Source of the DNA: JACVRW01 sp963814095
GTDB taxonomy: Bacteria; Actinomycetota; Thermoleophilia; Solirubrobacterales; Thermoleophilaceae
Length of the DNA stretch: 64,000 nucleotides
Direction: 5' to 3'
NCBI GenBank assembly: GCA_963814095.1
Contig: CAWFBT010000027.1
Span: 1 to 64,000, forward strand
Below, one piece after another: positions 8,745-17,091 of the stretch (positions are counted from its first letter, which is position 1; the number at the start of each line of letters is the position of its first letter). A model generated the notes under the pieces. That model was given only the letters and a program-made list of their open reading frames with translations, had not been told where the DNA came from and searched no databases. The position numbers and the translations under genes are program-made.

Positions 8745-9701
8745 ATGACCGGCTCGACGGTGTCGGTGGTCGGTGCGGGCCATGTTGGCTCGGCGGTCGC
8801 GAACGCTCTCGTTCTGCGGCGCGCGTGTGACCGGGTCGTGCTGTTCGATCGCGACGCGGGTCGCGCGGAGGGGGAGGCCTGGGACATCGCCGACGCCGTC
8901 CCGCTGCTGGCCGAGATGGACATCGCGCCGGCGACCGACTACGCCGAACTCGCCGGCTCCGACGCGGTGGTGGTCACGGTGGGCGCGACGAACGCGCCCG
9001 GTCATAGCCGCCTCGAGCTCCTGGGATCCAACGCCGACATCATCAGCAGCGTCATGGGTGAGCTCGACCGCGTCTGCCCGGAGGCGGTCGTGATCCTCGT
9101 GAGCAACCCGGTGGACGTGCTCACCCGCATCGCCATCGACGCCTCCACCCGCCCGGCTCACCTGATCCTGGGCTCCGGCACCGTGCTCGACGGCGCGCGC
9201 CTGCGCGAGCGCCTCGGCGAGCTGCTCAGGGTCGAGAAGGACGATGTCCACGTCTACGTCATCGGGGAGCACGGCGACAGCTCGTTCCCGGTCTGGTCGA
9301 GTGCGACGGTGGGGGCGGTCAGGCTCGAGGACTGCCCACTGCCCGGCAGCACCTCGCTGCTTCAGCTGAAGGACGAGCTGACGGCCGCGATCCGCCGGCG
9401 CGGGCGGGAGATCCACGAGCGCAAGGGCTACACGAGCTACGGCGTCGCGAGTGCCGCCGCGCGCATCGTGCGCGCCGTGGTGCGTGACGAATTGCGGATT
9501 TTCATGGTCTCCGTCCGGCCCGCCCAGGAGTACGGCATTGGGGACGTTGTTCTGAGCGTGCCGTCCGTGATCGGCAGGGCGGGCGTCGACCGGCAGCTCC
9601 TGTTGCGCCTGTCGGACGAGGAGCAGCAGCGTCTCGAGCGCTCGGCGACCGCCCTCGACGACGCGTACCGGGCCCTCAGCAGGACGGAAAGCCAGGCCTA
9701 G
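8745..9701 (+). CDS. L-lactate dehydrogenase family (2-hydroxyacid dehydrogenase)
   Basis: This 318-residue member of the LDH/MDH family interconverts a 2-hydroxyacid and a 2-oxoacid with NAD(H). Visible elements are the NAD motif VVGAGHVGSAVA, the substrate loop VGATNAPGHSRLELL, VSNPVDVLT, the Asp/Arg segment GSGTVLDGARLRERL and the catalytic IGEHGDSSFPVWS. The pattern of the last two is LDH-like rather than MDH-like. In the substrate loop, the position normally Gln102 in LDH and Arg in MDH appears to be Asn, so the true substrate may be a 2-oxoacid other than pyruvate. Four bases separate its stop from the next ATG, so it is probably co-transcribed with the LuxR protein. Confidence 0.85.
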   Translation: MTGSTVSVVGAGHVGSAVANALVLRRACDRVVLFDRDAGRAEGEAWDIADAVPLLAEMDIAPATDYAELAGSDAVVVTVGATNAPGHSRLELLGSNADIISSVMGELDRVCPEAVVILVSNPVDVLTRIAIDASTRPAHLILGSGTVLDGARLRERLGELLRVEKDDVHVYVIGEHGDSSFPVWSSATVGAVRLEDCPLPGSTSLLQLKDELTAAIRRRGREIHERKGYTSYGVASAAARIVRAVVRDELRIFMVSVRPAQEYGIGDVVLSVPSVIGRAGVDRQLLLRLSDEEQQRLERSATALDDAYRALSRTESQA

Positions 9702-9704
9702 CCC

Positions 9705-12395
9705 ATGACGCGCGGGCGGCTCGTCGGCCGCGACCGAGAGCTGGCGCAGATTGCCACGGCGCGCGCAGCCGGTGACTGCGCCGGCGTGGTCCTCGTGGGC
9801 GCGGCGGGGGTCGGGAAGACGCGGCTCGCACGCGCCGCGCTCACGAGCGCCTCCGAGGAGGGCGCGGCGCTCGAGTGGGCGCAGGCGACCCGCTCGGCCG
9901 CGACGATCCCGCTCGCCGCCTTCGTCGGCCTGCTGCCACCGCATTCGCTCGGGGGCGACCCCCTGCAGCTCTTCAAAGCGAGTACCGCGGCGATGCTCGC
10001 GCGCGCAAACGGCCGGCCCGCAGTGCTCGGGCTCGACGACGCGCATCTGCTCGACGGGGCGTCGGCGGCGCTCGCGTTGCACCTGGCCAGCACGGGCGCG
10101 GCGTTCGTCGTTGCGACGGTCCGCACGGGCGAGCCCTGCCCGGACGCGATCGTGGCGCTCTGGAAGGACGCCGGCGCCAGGCGCGTAGAGCTCCAAGCGC
10201 TGTCTGAAGCCGACACGGTGGCGCTCGCGGAGAACCTGCTCGGCGGACCCCTCGAGCACGTGGCCGCCCACTGGGCATTCAGCGCCAGCGCCGGCAACGC
10301 GCTCTACCTCCGTGAGCTGATCGCCACCGCGCTCGACGGTGGCGCCCTGTCGGGCGACGAGGGACTTTGGCGGCTGCGCCGCAGGCCCGCCCCGGCCGCG
10401 GCGCTGACCGAGCTCGTCGCCCAGCGGCTCGAGGGGCTCGGGGAGCCCGAGCGCGAACTGCTCGTCCTGCTCAGCCTCGGCGAGCCGCTGACGGACCAGA
10501 TCCTCGCCGCGGTCGCCGAGCGCGGCTCACTCGAGGGGCTCGATCAGCGCGGGCTCGTGGTCGTGGAGCGGACGTCCGGCGGAGGGAGCGCCCGGCTCGC
10601 GCACCCGCTCTTCGGCGAGGTGGCGAGGGCAGGGCTGGCGCGTGCCCGCGCGGACGACCTGCGCGTGCGGCTCGCGGACGCCGTGCAGAGCAGGGGGCTC
10701 GGGCCGGGCGACGCCGTGCGCGTGGCGGGCTGGCTTCTGGACGCCGGGGCCGCGGTGGAGCCCGACCTGCTCGCCGCCGCCGCCGGTGAGGCGTACCGCG
10801 CCGCGGACCCGCAGCTGGCGGCGAAGCTCGCCGAGCTTGCCGAGGCCGGCGGCATCGGCGCCGAGGCGACCCTCGTGCTTGGCCACGCCCAGGCGATGCT
10901 CGGGCAGTACGAGGAGTCGGAGGGCACGTTCGCGCGGCTCGAGGCGTCCCAACGCGGCGATGCCGAGCCCGGGAGCGCCGGCTCGCTCGCGACGCAGGAG
11001 GAGGCCGTGGCCTACCTGTACGCACGCGTGCGCACGCTGACGCTCGCGCTCGGGCGCGGCGACGACGCGGAGCGCGTGGTGGCCAGGGCGATCGACTGGT
11101 GGCCGGACGACGGGTGGCGCCTGCGTGTGCAGGGCATGCGGCTCGTCGTGCTGGCGCAGAGCGGGCGCATGCGCGAGGCCGGCGAGCTCGCGGACGGGCT
11201 TGCGGTGGACCCGGTGCTCCCACCCGCGATGGCGCCCATCGTCGATGCCGCCGGGGCGGCCGGCTGGGCCTTCGCCGGGGAAACGGCAAAGGCGCAGCGG
11301 ATCGCCGAGCGTGCGCTTCCCCCGCCATCCGCCGACGAGCGACTCACCGACCCCGATGTGGGCGCGCTGTTCTCGTGGTCCGCGGCGCGTCTGTTCTCCG
11401 GTCGTGACTGGGACGGGATGGAGGCGCGGCTGACGCGGATCGAGCAGGCCGCCGTCCGCCGTGACGACCGAGGGCTCGCGGGAGTGGCCGCGTGCACGCT
11501 CGGCTGCCTGGCGTTGTTCCGCGGCTCGGCGGCGACCGCGGAGCGCTGGCTGCGCGAGGCCCTGGCTCACCTCGAGCTGCGCGATTCCCACGACCTGCTC
11601 GTGGCCGCGGCGCTCGAACTGGCTCAGGCACAGGCACTGCTCGGGCGGCCCGACGCGGCGCGCGACGCGAACGCACTCGGGCGCGCGCACCTCGGCGCGC
11701 GGCCGCCGGGCTGGCACGAGCTGCCCTGGATCGCGCGGGCCGACGCGTGGATCGCGGCAGCGTCCGGCGAGCTGTCACATGCGGTCGAGATACTGCGCGC
11801 CGCCGCCGAGGTGGCGGCGCCCTGGCCCCCGGTCCAGGCCGAGCTGCTTCACGAGGCACTGTCGGCGGGAGGCGCCGCGCGGGAGCTCGCTGAGCCGCTC
11901 GCGGCGAGCGCTGCGCGCTGCGATGCCCCGATCGCGGCCACCTACGCCGCCCACGCGTCGGCACTCGCGGAACAGGACGCGGCTGGGCTTGGCCGTGTCG
12001 CCGCCGAGCTCGAGCGGATGGGCGCATGGCTGCCCGCTGCGGAAGCCGCAGCCCAGGCCGCTGCCGTCTACACCTGCGAGGGGCGCCCGAGCGTGGCCCG
12101 CCGGCAGGCCGCGTTGAGCGCGCGCCTGCGCGAGCGCTGCGAGGGCGTCGGCACCCCGGCGCTGAGCGCCACCAGCCCGCGCGCCGCGCAGCTGACGCTT
12201 CGCGAGCGCGAGGTCACCGAGCTTGCCGCCGGCGGCCGCTCCAACGCCGAGATCGCCGCGCGGCTCGCGATCTCGGTGCGCACGGTGGAGTCGCACCTCT
12301 ACCACGCCATGAGCAAGCTCGGCGCACACCGGCGCGACGAGCTCGAGACGCGGCTCGACGGGGGCGCCGTCAGGGTGACGCCGGAAAGGCGGTAA
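9705..12395 (+). CDS. Large ATP-binding LuxR-family transcriptional regulator
   Basis: An 896-residue regulator of the MalT/LAL type. It begins with a STAND-like ATPase: Walker A GAAGVGKTRLA at about residues 35-45 and Walker B-like AVLGLDDAHLLDG near 105. A winged-helix region and a long Ala/Leu-rich helical (TPR-like) part follow to about residue 820. The C-terminal LuxR helix-turn-helix is LTLREREVTELAAGGRSNAE, continuing to RTVESHLYHAMSKLGAHRR. Such proteins couple ATP and ligand binding to activation of nearby genes. The adjacent LDH-like gene is the obvious candidate target or partner, but this is inference. Confidence 0.88.
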   Translation: MTRGRLVGRDRELAQIATARAAGDCAGVVLVGAAGVGKTRLARAALTSASEEGAALEWAQATRSAATIPLAAFVGLLPPHSLGGDPLQLFKASTAAMLARANGRPAVLGLDDAHLLDGASAALALHLASTGAAFVVATVRTGEPCPDAIVALWKDAGARRVELQALSEADTVALAENLLGGPLEHVAAHWAFSASAGNALYLRELIATALDGGALSGDEGLWRLRRRPAPAAALTELVAQRLEGLGEPERELLVLLSLGEPLTDQILAAVAERGSLEGLDQRGLVVVERTSGGGSARLAHPLFGEVARAGLARARADDLRVRLADAVQSRGLGPGDAVRVAGWLLDAGAAVEPDLLAAAAGEAYRAADPQLAAKLAELAEAGGIGAEATLVLGHAQAMLGQYEESEGTFARLEASQRGDAEPGSAGSLATQEEAVAYLYARVRTLTLALGRGDDAERVVARAIDWWPDDGWRLRVQGMRLVVLAQSGRMREAGELADGLAVDPVLPPAMAPIVDAAGAAGWAFAGETAKAQRIAERALPPPSADERLTDPDVGALFSWSAARLFSGRDWDGMEARLTRIEQAAVRRDDRGLAGVAACTLGCLALFRGSAATAERWLREALAHLELRDSHDLLVAAALELAQAQALLGRPDAARDANALGRAHLGARPPGWHELPWIARADAWIAAASGELSHAVEILRAAAEVAAPWPPVQAELLHEALSAGGAARELAEPLAASAARCDAPIAATYAAHASALAEQDAAGLGRVAAELERMGAWLPAAEAAAQAAAVYTCEGRPSVARRQAALSARLRERCEGVGTPALSATSPRAAQLTLREREVTELAAGGRSNAEIAARLAISVRTVESHLYHAMSKLGAHRRDELETRLDGGAVRVTPERR

Positions 12396-12404
12396 CGTCG
12401 CCCG

Positions 12405-12662
12405 ATGGTCCTGCTCAGCCAGTACATCCGGGCCGCGGCGATCACCGGGCGGCCCGACACCCTGAACGCATCGTGGTTCGCGGGCCGCCAGGGCGGACGC
12501 TGGGCGGAGCAGACGGTACGTGCGGCGATGCCGGCCAGGGGCGCGACCGGCGCGCCGGCGGCGGATGCCTCCGAGACCTTGCGGGAGCTCACGGATCTCC
12601 ACCGGCGCGGGGTCCTCACGGACGCGGAGCTCGAGGACCTCCGCTCCCGCCTGCGTCTCTGA
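12405..12662 (+). CDS. Small SHOCT-domain protein
   Basis: This is an 85-residue protein. Its last 30 residues, LRELTDLHRRGVLTDAELED and a basic end, are a SHOCT (short C-terminal) domain, an oligomerisation-type helix pair usually found at the ends of actinobacterial membrane or shock proteins. The N-terminal half (residues 1-45) has one conserved-looking aromatic/Gly segment, ASWFAGRQGGRWAEQ, and no membrane span. It follows the LuxR gene by 9 bp. Confidence 0.65.
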   Translation: MVLLSQYIRAAAITGRPDTLNASWFAGRQGGRWAEQTVRAAMPARGATGAPAADASETLRELTDLHRRGVLTDAELEDLRSRLRL

Positions 12663-12675
12663 GTCAGCCTGTGCT

Positions 12676-13281
12676 TCAGGCGTGCGCGGGTGCTCGGTCC
12701 TGCTGGAGCGCGCGCCACTCGCGTTCGATCTGGCGCATCATCCCCGGGTAGACGATCAGGTGCCGGAACGGCCTGATGGCCGTCATGTAGAGCTCGCCCA
12801 GCCGGCCGTTCGGCCGCACGAGCACGGCCATCTGAGCGCGGTAGAGGCCATCCCCGTCCGGGACGAGGCCGACGTGCAGCACGCCGTGCATCGTCTCGTT
12901 GGCGATCTCCGCAGCCCACTCGTCCTCGAGCTGGTAGAGCGAGTTGAACGGCAGCGACTCGAATCCCGGCCCTGCCCTTCCCTCCCGCAGGTCCTCCGGC
13001 AGCCGGTCGCGCAGGGTAGGAACCCTGGAGCCGAGGCCGGCGTCCGGGTCGTCCCAGCCGAGCAGCTCCCCCAGCTTCCAGCGGATGGCAAAGAGCGCGC
13101 GGACGATGGGCGAGGGGCTGTCCGCTGGATCACCGGCGGCGAAGTGCTCCACGAGCCGAGGGAACTCGTCGACGCTGCCGCGCACCGGCAGCGCCCAGAC
13201 GTCCTCGAGACGGAAGTCGGGCGTGAGCTCGTGGATCCGCCACGGCCTGGAGCTGTGTGCGCTGTCGGGGAGCTTCGACAT
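12676..13281 (-). CDS. DUF2867 domain-containing protein
   Basis: A 201-residue protein that looks like the DUF2867 family, often found alone or fused to NAD-dependent epimerases. Typical segments are RIHELTPDFRLEDVWALPV near the start, LFAIRWKLGELLGWDD in the middle and YMTAIRPFRHLIVYPGMM at the end, the last probably binding a hydrophobic ligand. It is divergent from a TetR regulator with an operator-like palindrome between them, so its expression is probably controlled by that regulator. Confidence 0.75.
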   Translation of the reverse strand: MSKLPDSAHSSRPWRIHELTPDFRLEDVWALPVRGSVDEFPRLVEHFAAGDPADSPSPIVRALFAIRWKLGELLGWDDPDAGLGSRVPTLRDRLPEDLREGRAGPGFESLPFNSLYQLEDEWAAEIANETMHGVLHVGLVPDGDGLYRAQMAVLVRPNGRLGELYMTAIRPFRHLIVYPGMMRQIEREWRALQQDRAPAHA

Positions 13282-13308
13282 GTCCGTCCTCGCGAGTTAT
13301 AACATACA

Positions 13309-13320
13309 TACATGCATGTA
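13309..13320. promoter_or_regulatory. Palindromic operator between DUF2867 and TetR genes
   Basis: TACATGCATGTA is a perfect 12-bp palindrome in an AT-rich patch (AACATACATACATGCATGTAGG) that stands out from the surrounding GC-rich DNA. It overlaps the ATG of the TetR gene and lies 28 bp from the DUF2867 start, the classic place for TetR self-repression plus control of the divergent gene. Binding by this TetR is inferred. Confidence 0.55.
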
Positions 13321-13923
13321 GGTACTGCAAGGGTCGGGCGCTCGACTCAGGCCGAGCGGAGCGCCCGCTCACGAACCGCGTTGCTCGAAGCCGCCGCCAG
13401 GGGCCTTTCCCGCTACGGCTACGGCAATCTCGTGCTCGAGGACGTGGCGCGCGACGCCGGCTACACGCGCGGCGCCCTCTACCACCAGTTCCGCGGCAAG
13501 GAGGATCTGGCCCGCGCCGTGCTCGAATGGGTGGACGAGACGTGGCGCAGCGAGGTCGGCGGGTCGGTCGACCGCGAGGCCGACCCGCTCGCCGCCCTGA
13601 TCACGCTTGCGCGCGGCCATGCCGTCTTCTGCCGCAGGGACATCGCCCGCGTCGCCATGGCGCTGAGGATGGAGTTCAGCGGGCAGGACCATCCGCTCGG
13701 GCGCGAGGTCGAGCGCGTCACGGAGACGCTTGTCAGGCGCTGCGAACGCCTCGTCAGGGCAGGCCGGCGAGATGGCTCGATTCCCCCGGGCCCTCCGGCC
13801 CGCGCGGTCGCGCTGGCGTTCGTCGGGTCGATCGAGGGCGCGGTCATCGCGCTCGCCGGCCAGGCCCCGCACGACGAGGAGCTGGTGGCCCGCACGGCAG
13901 CCGGAGTACTCGGCGTCCGATGA
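13312..13923 (+). CDS. TetR/AcrR family transcriptional regulator
   Basis: This 203-residue repressor has an N-terminal helix-turn-helix at about residues 20-65 (LLEAAARGLSRYGYGNLVLE, then VARDAGYTRGALYHQFRGKE), the standard TetR layout. The remaining 130 residues form the ligand/dimer domain, including a Phe/Cys-containing helix AVFCRRDIARVAMALRMEF. It is probably autoregulated through the palindrome that overlaps its start and controls the divergent DUF2867 gene. The ATG lies inside that palindrome, so a slightly later start is possible. Confidence 0.85.
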   Translation: MHVGTARVGRSTQAERSARSRTALLEAAARGLSRYGYGNLVLEDVARDAGYTRGALYHQFRGKEDLARAVLEWVDETWRSEVGGSVDREADPLAALITLARGHAVFCRRDIARVAMALRMEFSGQDHPLGREVERVTETLVRRCERLVRAGRRDGSIPPGPPARAVALAFVGSIEGAVIALAGQAPHDEELVARTAAGVLGVR

Positions 13924-13963
13924 GCCCTGCGACCCTCAGGGGTCGTAAGAGACAGAGGACACC

Positions 13964-14680
13964 GTGAGCGCATCTGTCGGATACAACAACGACGAGAGTC
14001 TGCTGGCGAGGCTCCGCGACGGCGACGCCGACGCGTTCGCGACGCTCGTCGACCGCCACAGCTCGGCGATGGTCCGCGTCGCGATGGCCTACGTGCCGAC
14101 CCGGGCCGCCGCCGAGGAGACCGTGCAGGAGACCTGGATCGGGGTGATGCGCGGGATCGACGGCTTCGAGGGGCGCTCCTCCCTCAAGACCTGGATCTTC
14201 CGCATCCTCACGAACATCGCGATGCGCACCGGCCCGCGCGAGCGGCGCAGCGTGCCCTTCTCGGCGCTCGCCCGGGCGGAGGACAGCGGCGAGCCGGCGC
14301 TCGACCCAGATCGCTTTCTGCCTGCCGAGCATGAGCCGTTCGGCGGTCACTGGCTCGTGATGCCGACGCACTGGCCGACGCCCGAGGGGGGTCTGCTGGC
14401 CGGCGAGACCCGTGACGTGATCGCCGCCGCCATCACCGGCCTGCCGGTGGCACAGAGGACGGTGATCGCGCTGCGCGACGTCGAGGGCTGGAGCTCCGAG
14501 GAGGTCTGCGAAGCGCTCGAGATCACGGCTGGGAACCAGCGGATCCTGCTCCACCGGGCGCGCAACCGGGTGCGAGAGGCTATCGAGGACTACTACGGAG
14601 CGGTCGTGGAGATCGATTACGACGCCGTAACGGCGCAGCTGGCCAATGACACTGCGAGAGAGGAGACTGATCTCACGTGA
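13964..14680 (+). CDS. ECF RNA polymerase sigma factor
   Basis: This 238-residue sigma-70 family ECF factor starts at GTG. Region 2 is at about residues 13-90 (RLRDGDADAFATLVDRHSSA, AAEETVQETWIGVMRGI, then SLKTWIFRILTNIAMR). Region 4 is at about 145-215 (GLPVAQRTVIALRDVEGWSS, then ALEITAGNQRILLHRARNRV). The linker of about 45 residues between them, with the Trp/His-containing HWLVMPTHWPTPEGG, is longer than in most ECF factors. The stop overlaps the start of a zinc-finger anti-sigma gene, so the two form a coupled sigma/anti-sigma pair. Confidence 0.92.
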   Translation: MSASVGYNNDESLLARLRDGDADAFATLVDRHSSAMVRVAMAYVPTRAAAEETVQETWIGVMRGIDGFEGRSSLKTWIFRILTNIAMRTGPRERRSVPFSALARAEDSGEPALDPDRFLPAEHEPFGGHWLVMPTHWPTPEGGLLAGETRDVIAAAITGLPVAQRTVIALRDVEGWSSEEVCEALEITAGNQRILLHRARNRVREAIEDYYGAVVEIDYDAVTAQLANDTAREETDLT

Positions 14681-14928
14681 TGACCGAATCCGAAGATCTC
14701 GTCTGCGTCCACCTGGTCGAGCTCGTTACGGACTACCTCGATGGCACGCTGCCAGACGCGCAGGCGCAGCGGCTCGAGCGTCACCTCGGCACCTGTCCGG
14801 GCTGCACCGCGTACCTCGAGCAGCTGCGCGCGGTCGCCGGCTCGCTCCGCGGCGTCACGGACGAATCGTTCCCGCCCGAGATGCGCGAAGGCCTGATCGC
14901 CGACTTCAACCGCTCGCGCAAGCCGTAA
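14680..14928 (+). CDS. Zinc-finger anti-sigma factor
   Basis: An 82-residue soluble ZAS-type anti-sigma factor. The metal site is seen as CVHLVELVTDYLDG followed by RHLGTCPGC, which gives the HxxxCxxC signature with an upstream His/Cys. It would bind and hold the ECF factor encoded immediately upstream and release it on a redox or other signal. There is no transmembrane segment, so the signal is cytoplasmic. ATG at 14680 shares its A with the sigma stop (TGATG); a GTG three bases earlier is also possible. Confidence 0.85.
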   Translation: MTESEDLVCVHLVELVTDYLDGTLPDAQAQRLERHLGTCPGCTAYLEQLRAVAGSLRGVTDESFPPEMREGLIADFNRSRKP

Positions 14929-14986
14929 CGCCGGGGCCCATCGCTGTAACTGCGAGGTCAGGTACTTCGCGATCCAGGAGGCAGAG

Positions 14987-16552
14987 ATGGCGCAGAGCGA
15001 CACACACACCACCGCCCAGCCACAGCGCGCGACCCGGCGCGAGTGGATCGGGCTCGCGGTGATCGCGCTCGCCTGCCTGCTCTACGCGATGGACCTGACC
15101 GTCCTCACGCTGGCGATTCCGGCGATCAGCGCCGACCTGCATCCGAGCAGCACCGAGCTGCTCTGGATCGTCGACATCTACGGCTTCCTCGTCGCCGGCC
15201 TCCTGATCACGATGGGGACGCTCGGCGATCGGATCGGCCGCCGCCGGCTGCTGCTGATCGGCGCGGCCGCATTCGGCGCGGCCTCGCTGCTTGCGGCGTT
15301 CTCGTCGAGCGCAGAGATGCTGATCGCCTCGCGCGCGCTGCTCGGGATCGCCGGGGCGACCTTGGCGCCATCGACGCTGTCGCTGATCCGCAACATGTTC
15401 GAGCGCGACGAGCAGCGCACGGTCGCGATAGGCATCTGGATCACGAGCTTCTCGGTCGGCGCAGCCATCGGCCCGCTGGCCGGCGGGCTCCTGCTCGAGA
15501 CCTTCCACTGGGGCTCGGTGTTCCTGATCGCGGTGCCCGTGATGGCGCTGCTGCTGGCGCTCGGCCCGCGCCTGCTGCCCGAGTACAAGGACCCAAATCC
15601 GGCTCGGCTCGACCTCATGAGCGCCGTGCTGTCGCTGGTCGCGGTGCTGACCGTGATCTTCGGCATCAAGGCCGTGGCCCGGGACGGCCTCGGCTTCGCG
15701 AGCCTGCTGCCGGTGATCGCTGGGCTGGCGGTCGGCGCGCTCTTCGTTCAGCGCCAGCGCCGGCTGGCCGATCCGATGATCGACCTCGCCCTCTTCCGGC
15801 GGCCCGCCTTCAGCCTCGCGCTCGGCGCGAACACGCTCGCGTTTGCGGTCGTGTTCGGCATCGAGGTGTTCGTCGCGCAGTACTTCCAGCTGGTGCTCGG
15901 CTACTCGCCGCTCGAGGCGGGGCTCTGGAGCGTCCCCGCCGCTGCGGCCTTCGTGGTCGGCTCGCAGCTCACGCCGCCGCTCGCGGCGCGTGTGGGCCCG
16001 CCGGTCGCGATGCTCGGCGGCATCGTCGTCGCCATCGCCGGCGTCGGGCTCCTCACCCAGGTGAGCGCGGCCGCCGGCCCGGGCCTGCTCGTGGCCGGGC
16101 TGGTGATCCTCTCGCTTGGCATGGCACCGCTCTTCACGCTGGCAGCCGACCTCGCACTCGGAAGCGCTCCGCCCGAGCGGGCCGGGGCGGCCTCCGGCAT
16201 CTCGGAGACGAGCTCGGAGCTGGGCGGCGCGCTCGGCCTCGCCGTCCTCGGGACGATCGGCACCGCCGTCTACCGAAGCGAGACGGCCGGCGAACTCCCC
16301 GACGGCGTGGCGGGCAGCGCGAGCGACACGCTCGCCGGCGCGGTCGCGGTCGCCGACCGCATGCCCCAGGCACTCGCCGCCGACGTGCTCGAGCCCGCGC
16401 GCGACGCGTTCGTGCAGGGACTGCAGGTCGCGGCCACCGTCAGCGGCGTGCTCGTGGCAGGCGCGGCCATCATGGTCGCGCGGCTTCTGCTCGCATCGCG
16501 CGAGCGCGAGCGGGCGCCGATCGCGCTCGCAGCTGGGCAGCCCTGCACCTAG
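14987..16552 (+). CDS. MFS drug-efflux transporter, DHA2 (14-TM) type
   Basis: This 521-residue permease has the DHA2 architecture with about 14 transmembrane helices. Family motifs are LYAMDLTVLTLAIPAI in TM1, LWIVDIYGFLVAGLLITMG in TM2, then GDRIGRRRLLL (motif A) and GIAGATLAPSTLSLI (motif B region). Motif C-like GAAIGPLAGGLLLE is in TM5. It expels lipophilic compounds using the proton gradient. AGGAGG lies 6 bp before the ATG. It sits directly after the sigma/anti-sigma pair, which makes it a plausible ECF target, and before a VOC gene, a common drug-resistance pairing. Confidence 0.9.
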   Translation: MAQSDTHTTAQPQRATRREWIGLAVIALACLLYAMDLTVLTLAIPAISADLHPSSTELLWIVDIYGFLVAGLLITMGTLGDRIGRRRLLLIGAAAFGAASLLAAFSSSAEMLIASRALLGIAGATLAPSTLSLIRNMFERDEQRTVAIGIWITSFSVGAAIGPLAGGLLLETFHWGSVFLIAVPVMALLLALGPRLLPEYKDPNPARLDLMSAVLSLVAVLTVIFGIKAVARDGLGFASLLPVIAGLAVGALFVQRQRRLADPMIDLALFRRPAFSLALGANTLAFAVVFGIEVFVAQYFQLVLGYSPLEAGLWSVPAAAAFVVGSQLTPPLAARVGPPVAMLGGIVVAIAGVGLLTQVSAAAGPGLLVAGLVILSLGMAPLFTLAADLALGSAPPERAGAASGISETSSELGGALGLAVLGTIGTAVYRSETAGELPDGVAGSASDTLAGAVAVADRMPQALAADVLEPARDAFVQGLQVAATVSGVLVAGAAIMVARLLLASRERERAPIALAAGQPCT

Positions 16553-16578
16553 ACGACGAACCAGAAAGGAGCGCTGAG

Positions 16579-16983
16579 ATGCTCGCCAACGCAAGACTCG
16601 CCGCCCGCCTTCCCGCACAGGACCTCGACCGAGCGAGAGCGTTCTACGCCGAGAAGCTCGGCCTCGAGCCCGTCGAGGAGCGCCCCGGCGGCCTGCGCTA
16701 CGTGTGCGCATCCGGGGAGTTCGGCCTGTTCCAGTCGACCGGCGCGGCCTCGGGGGATCACACCCAGATGGGCTGGGAGGTCGACGACATAGACGCGACC
16801 GTCCGCGAGCTGCGTGCGCGCGGCGTGGTGTTCGAGGAGTACGACCTCCCGGGCCTCGAGACGGTCGACGGGATCGCGCACATCGAGGGCAACTACCCGA
16901 GCAAGGGAACGGGCGAGCGCGCCGCCTGGTTCCGAGACAGCGAGGGGAACATGCTCGGGATGGGCGAGATCATCACGGACTGA
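16579..16983 (+). CDS. VOC family protein
   Basis: A 134-residue VOC protein. It has ARLPAQDLDRARAFYAEKLG, the beta-alpha unit, then GLFQSTGAASGDHTQMGWEV and the second half ATVRELRARGVVFEEYD ending in WFRDSEGNMLGM. The His in DHTQM and the Glu in the C-terminal EGN region are candidate metal ligands. AGAAAGGAG precedes the ATG at 16579; upstream sequence in this frame overlaps the MFS gene and is not coding. It may bind or detoxify the compounds the neighbouring transporters export. Confidence 0.85.
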   Translation: MLANARLAARLPAQDLDRARAFYAEKLGLEPVEERPGGLRYVCASGEFGLFQSTGAASGDHTQMGWEVDDIDATVRELRARGVVFEEYDLPGLETVDGIAHIEGNYPSKGTGERAAWFRDSEGNMLGMGEIITD

Positions 16984-17091
16984 GCGGGTCGAGCCGGTTC
17001 CCCGGCACGTCTGAGGTGTGAAGATCCAGGGCCATCGAGGTCCTCCACTTCATCCGTCATCTCACCAGCGACCCCGCCCCCGGACGAGGGC

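Noticed and set aside
8625..10271. 548-codon minus-strand open frame
   Set aside because: Covers the lactate dehydrogenase and LuxR genes in antisense; composition is non-protein-like.
14906..16711. 601-codon open frame on the minus strand
   Set aside because: It is antisense to a clear MFS transporter and encodes a Arg/Glu/His-rich, low-complexity product typical of the complementary strand of GC-rich genes.
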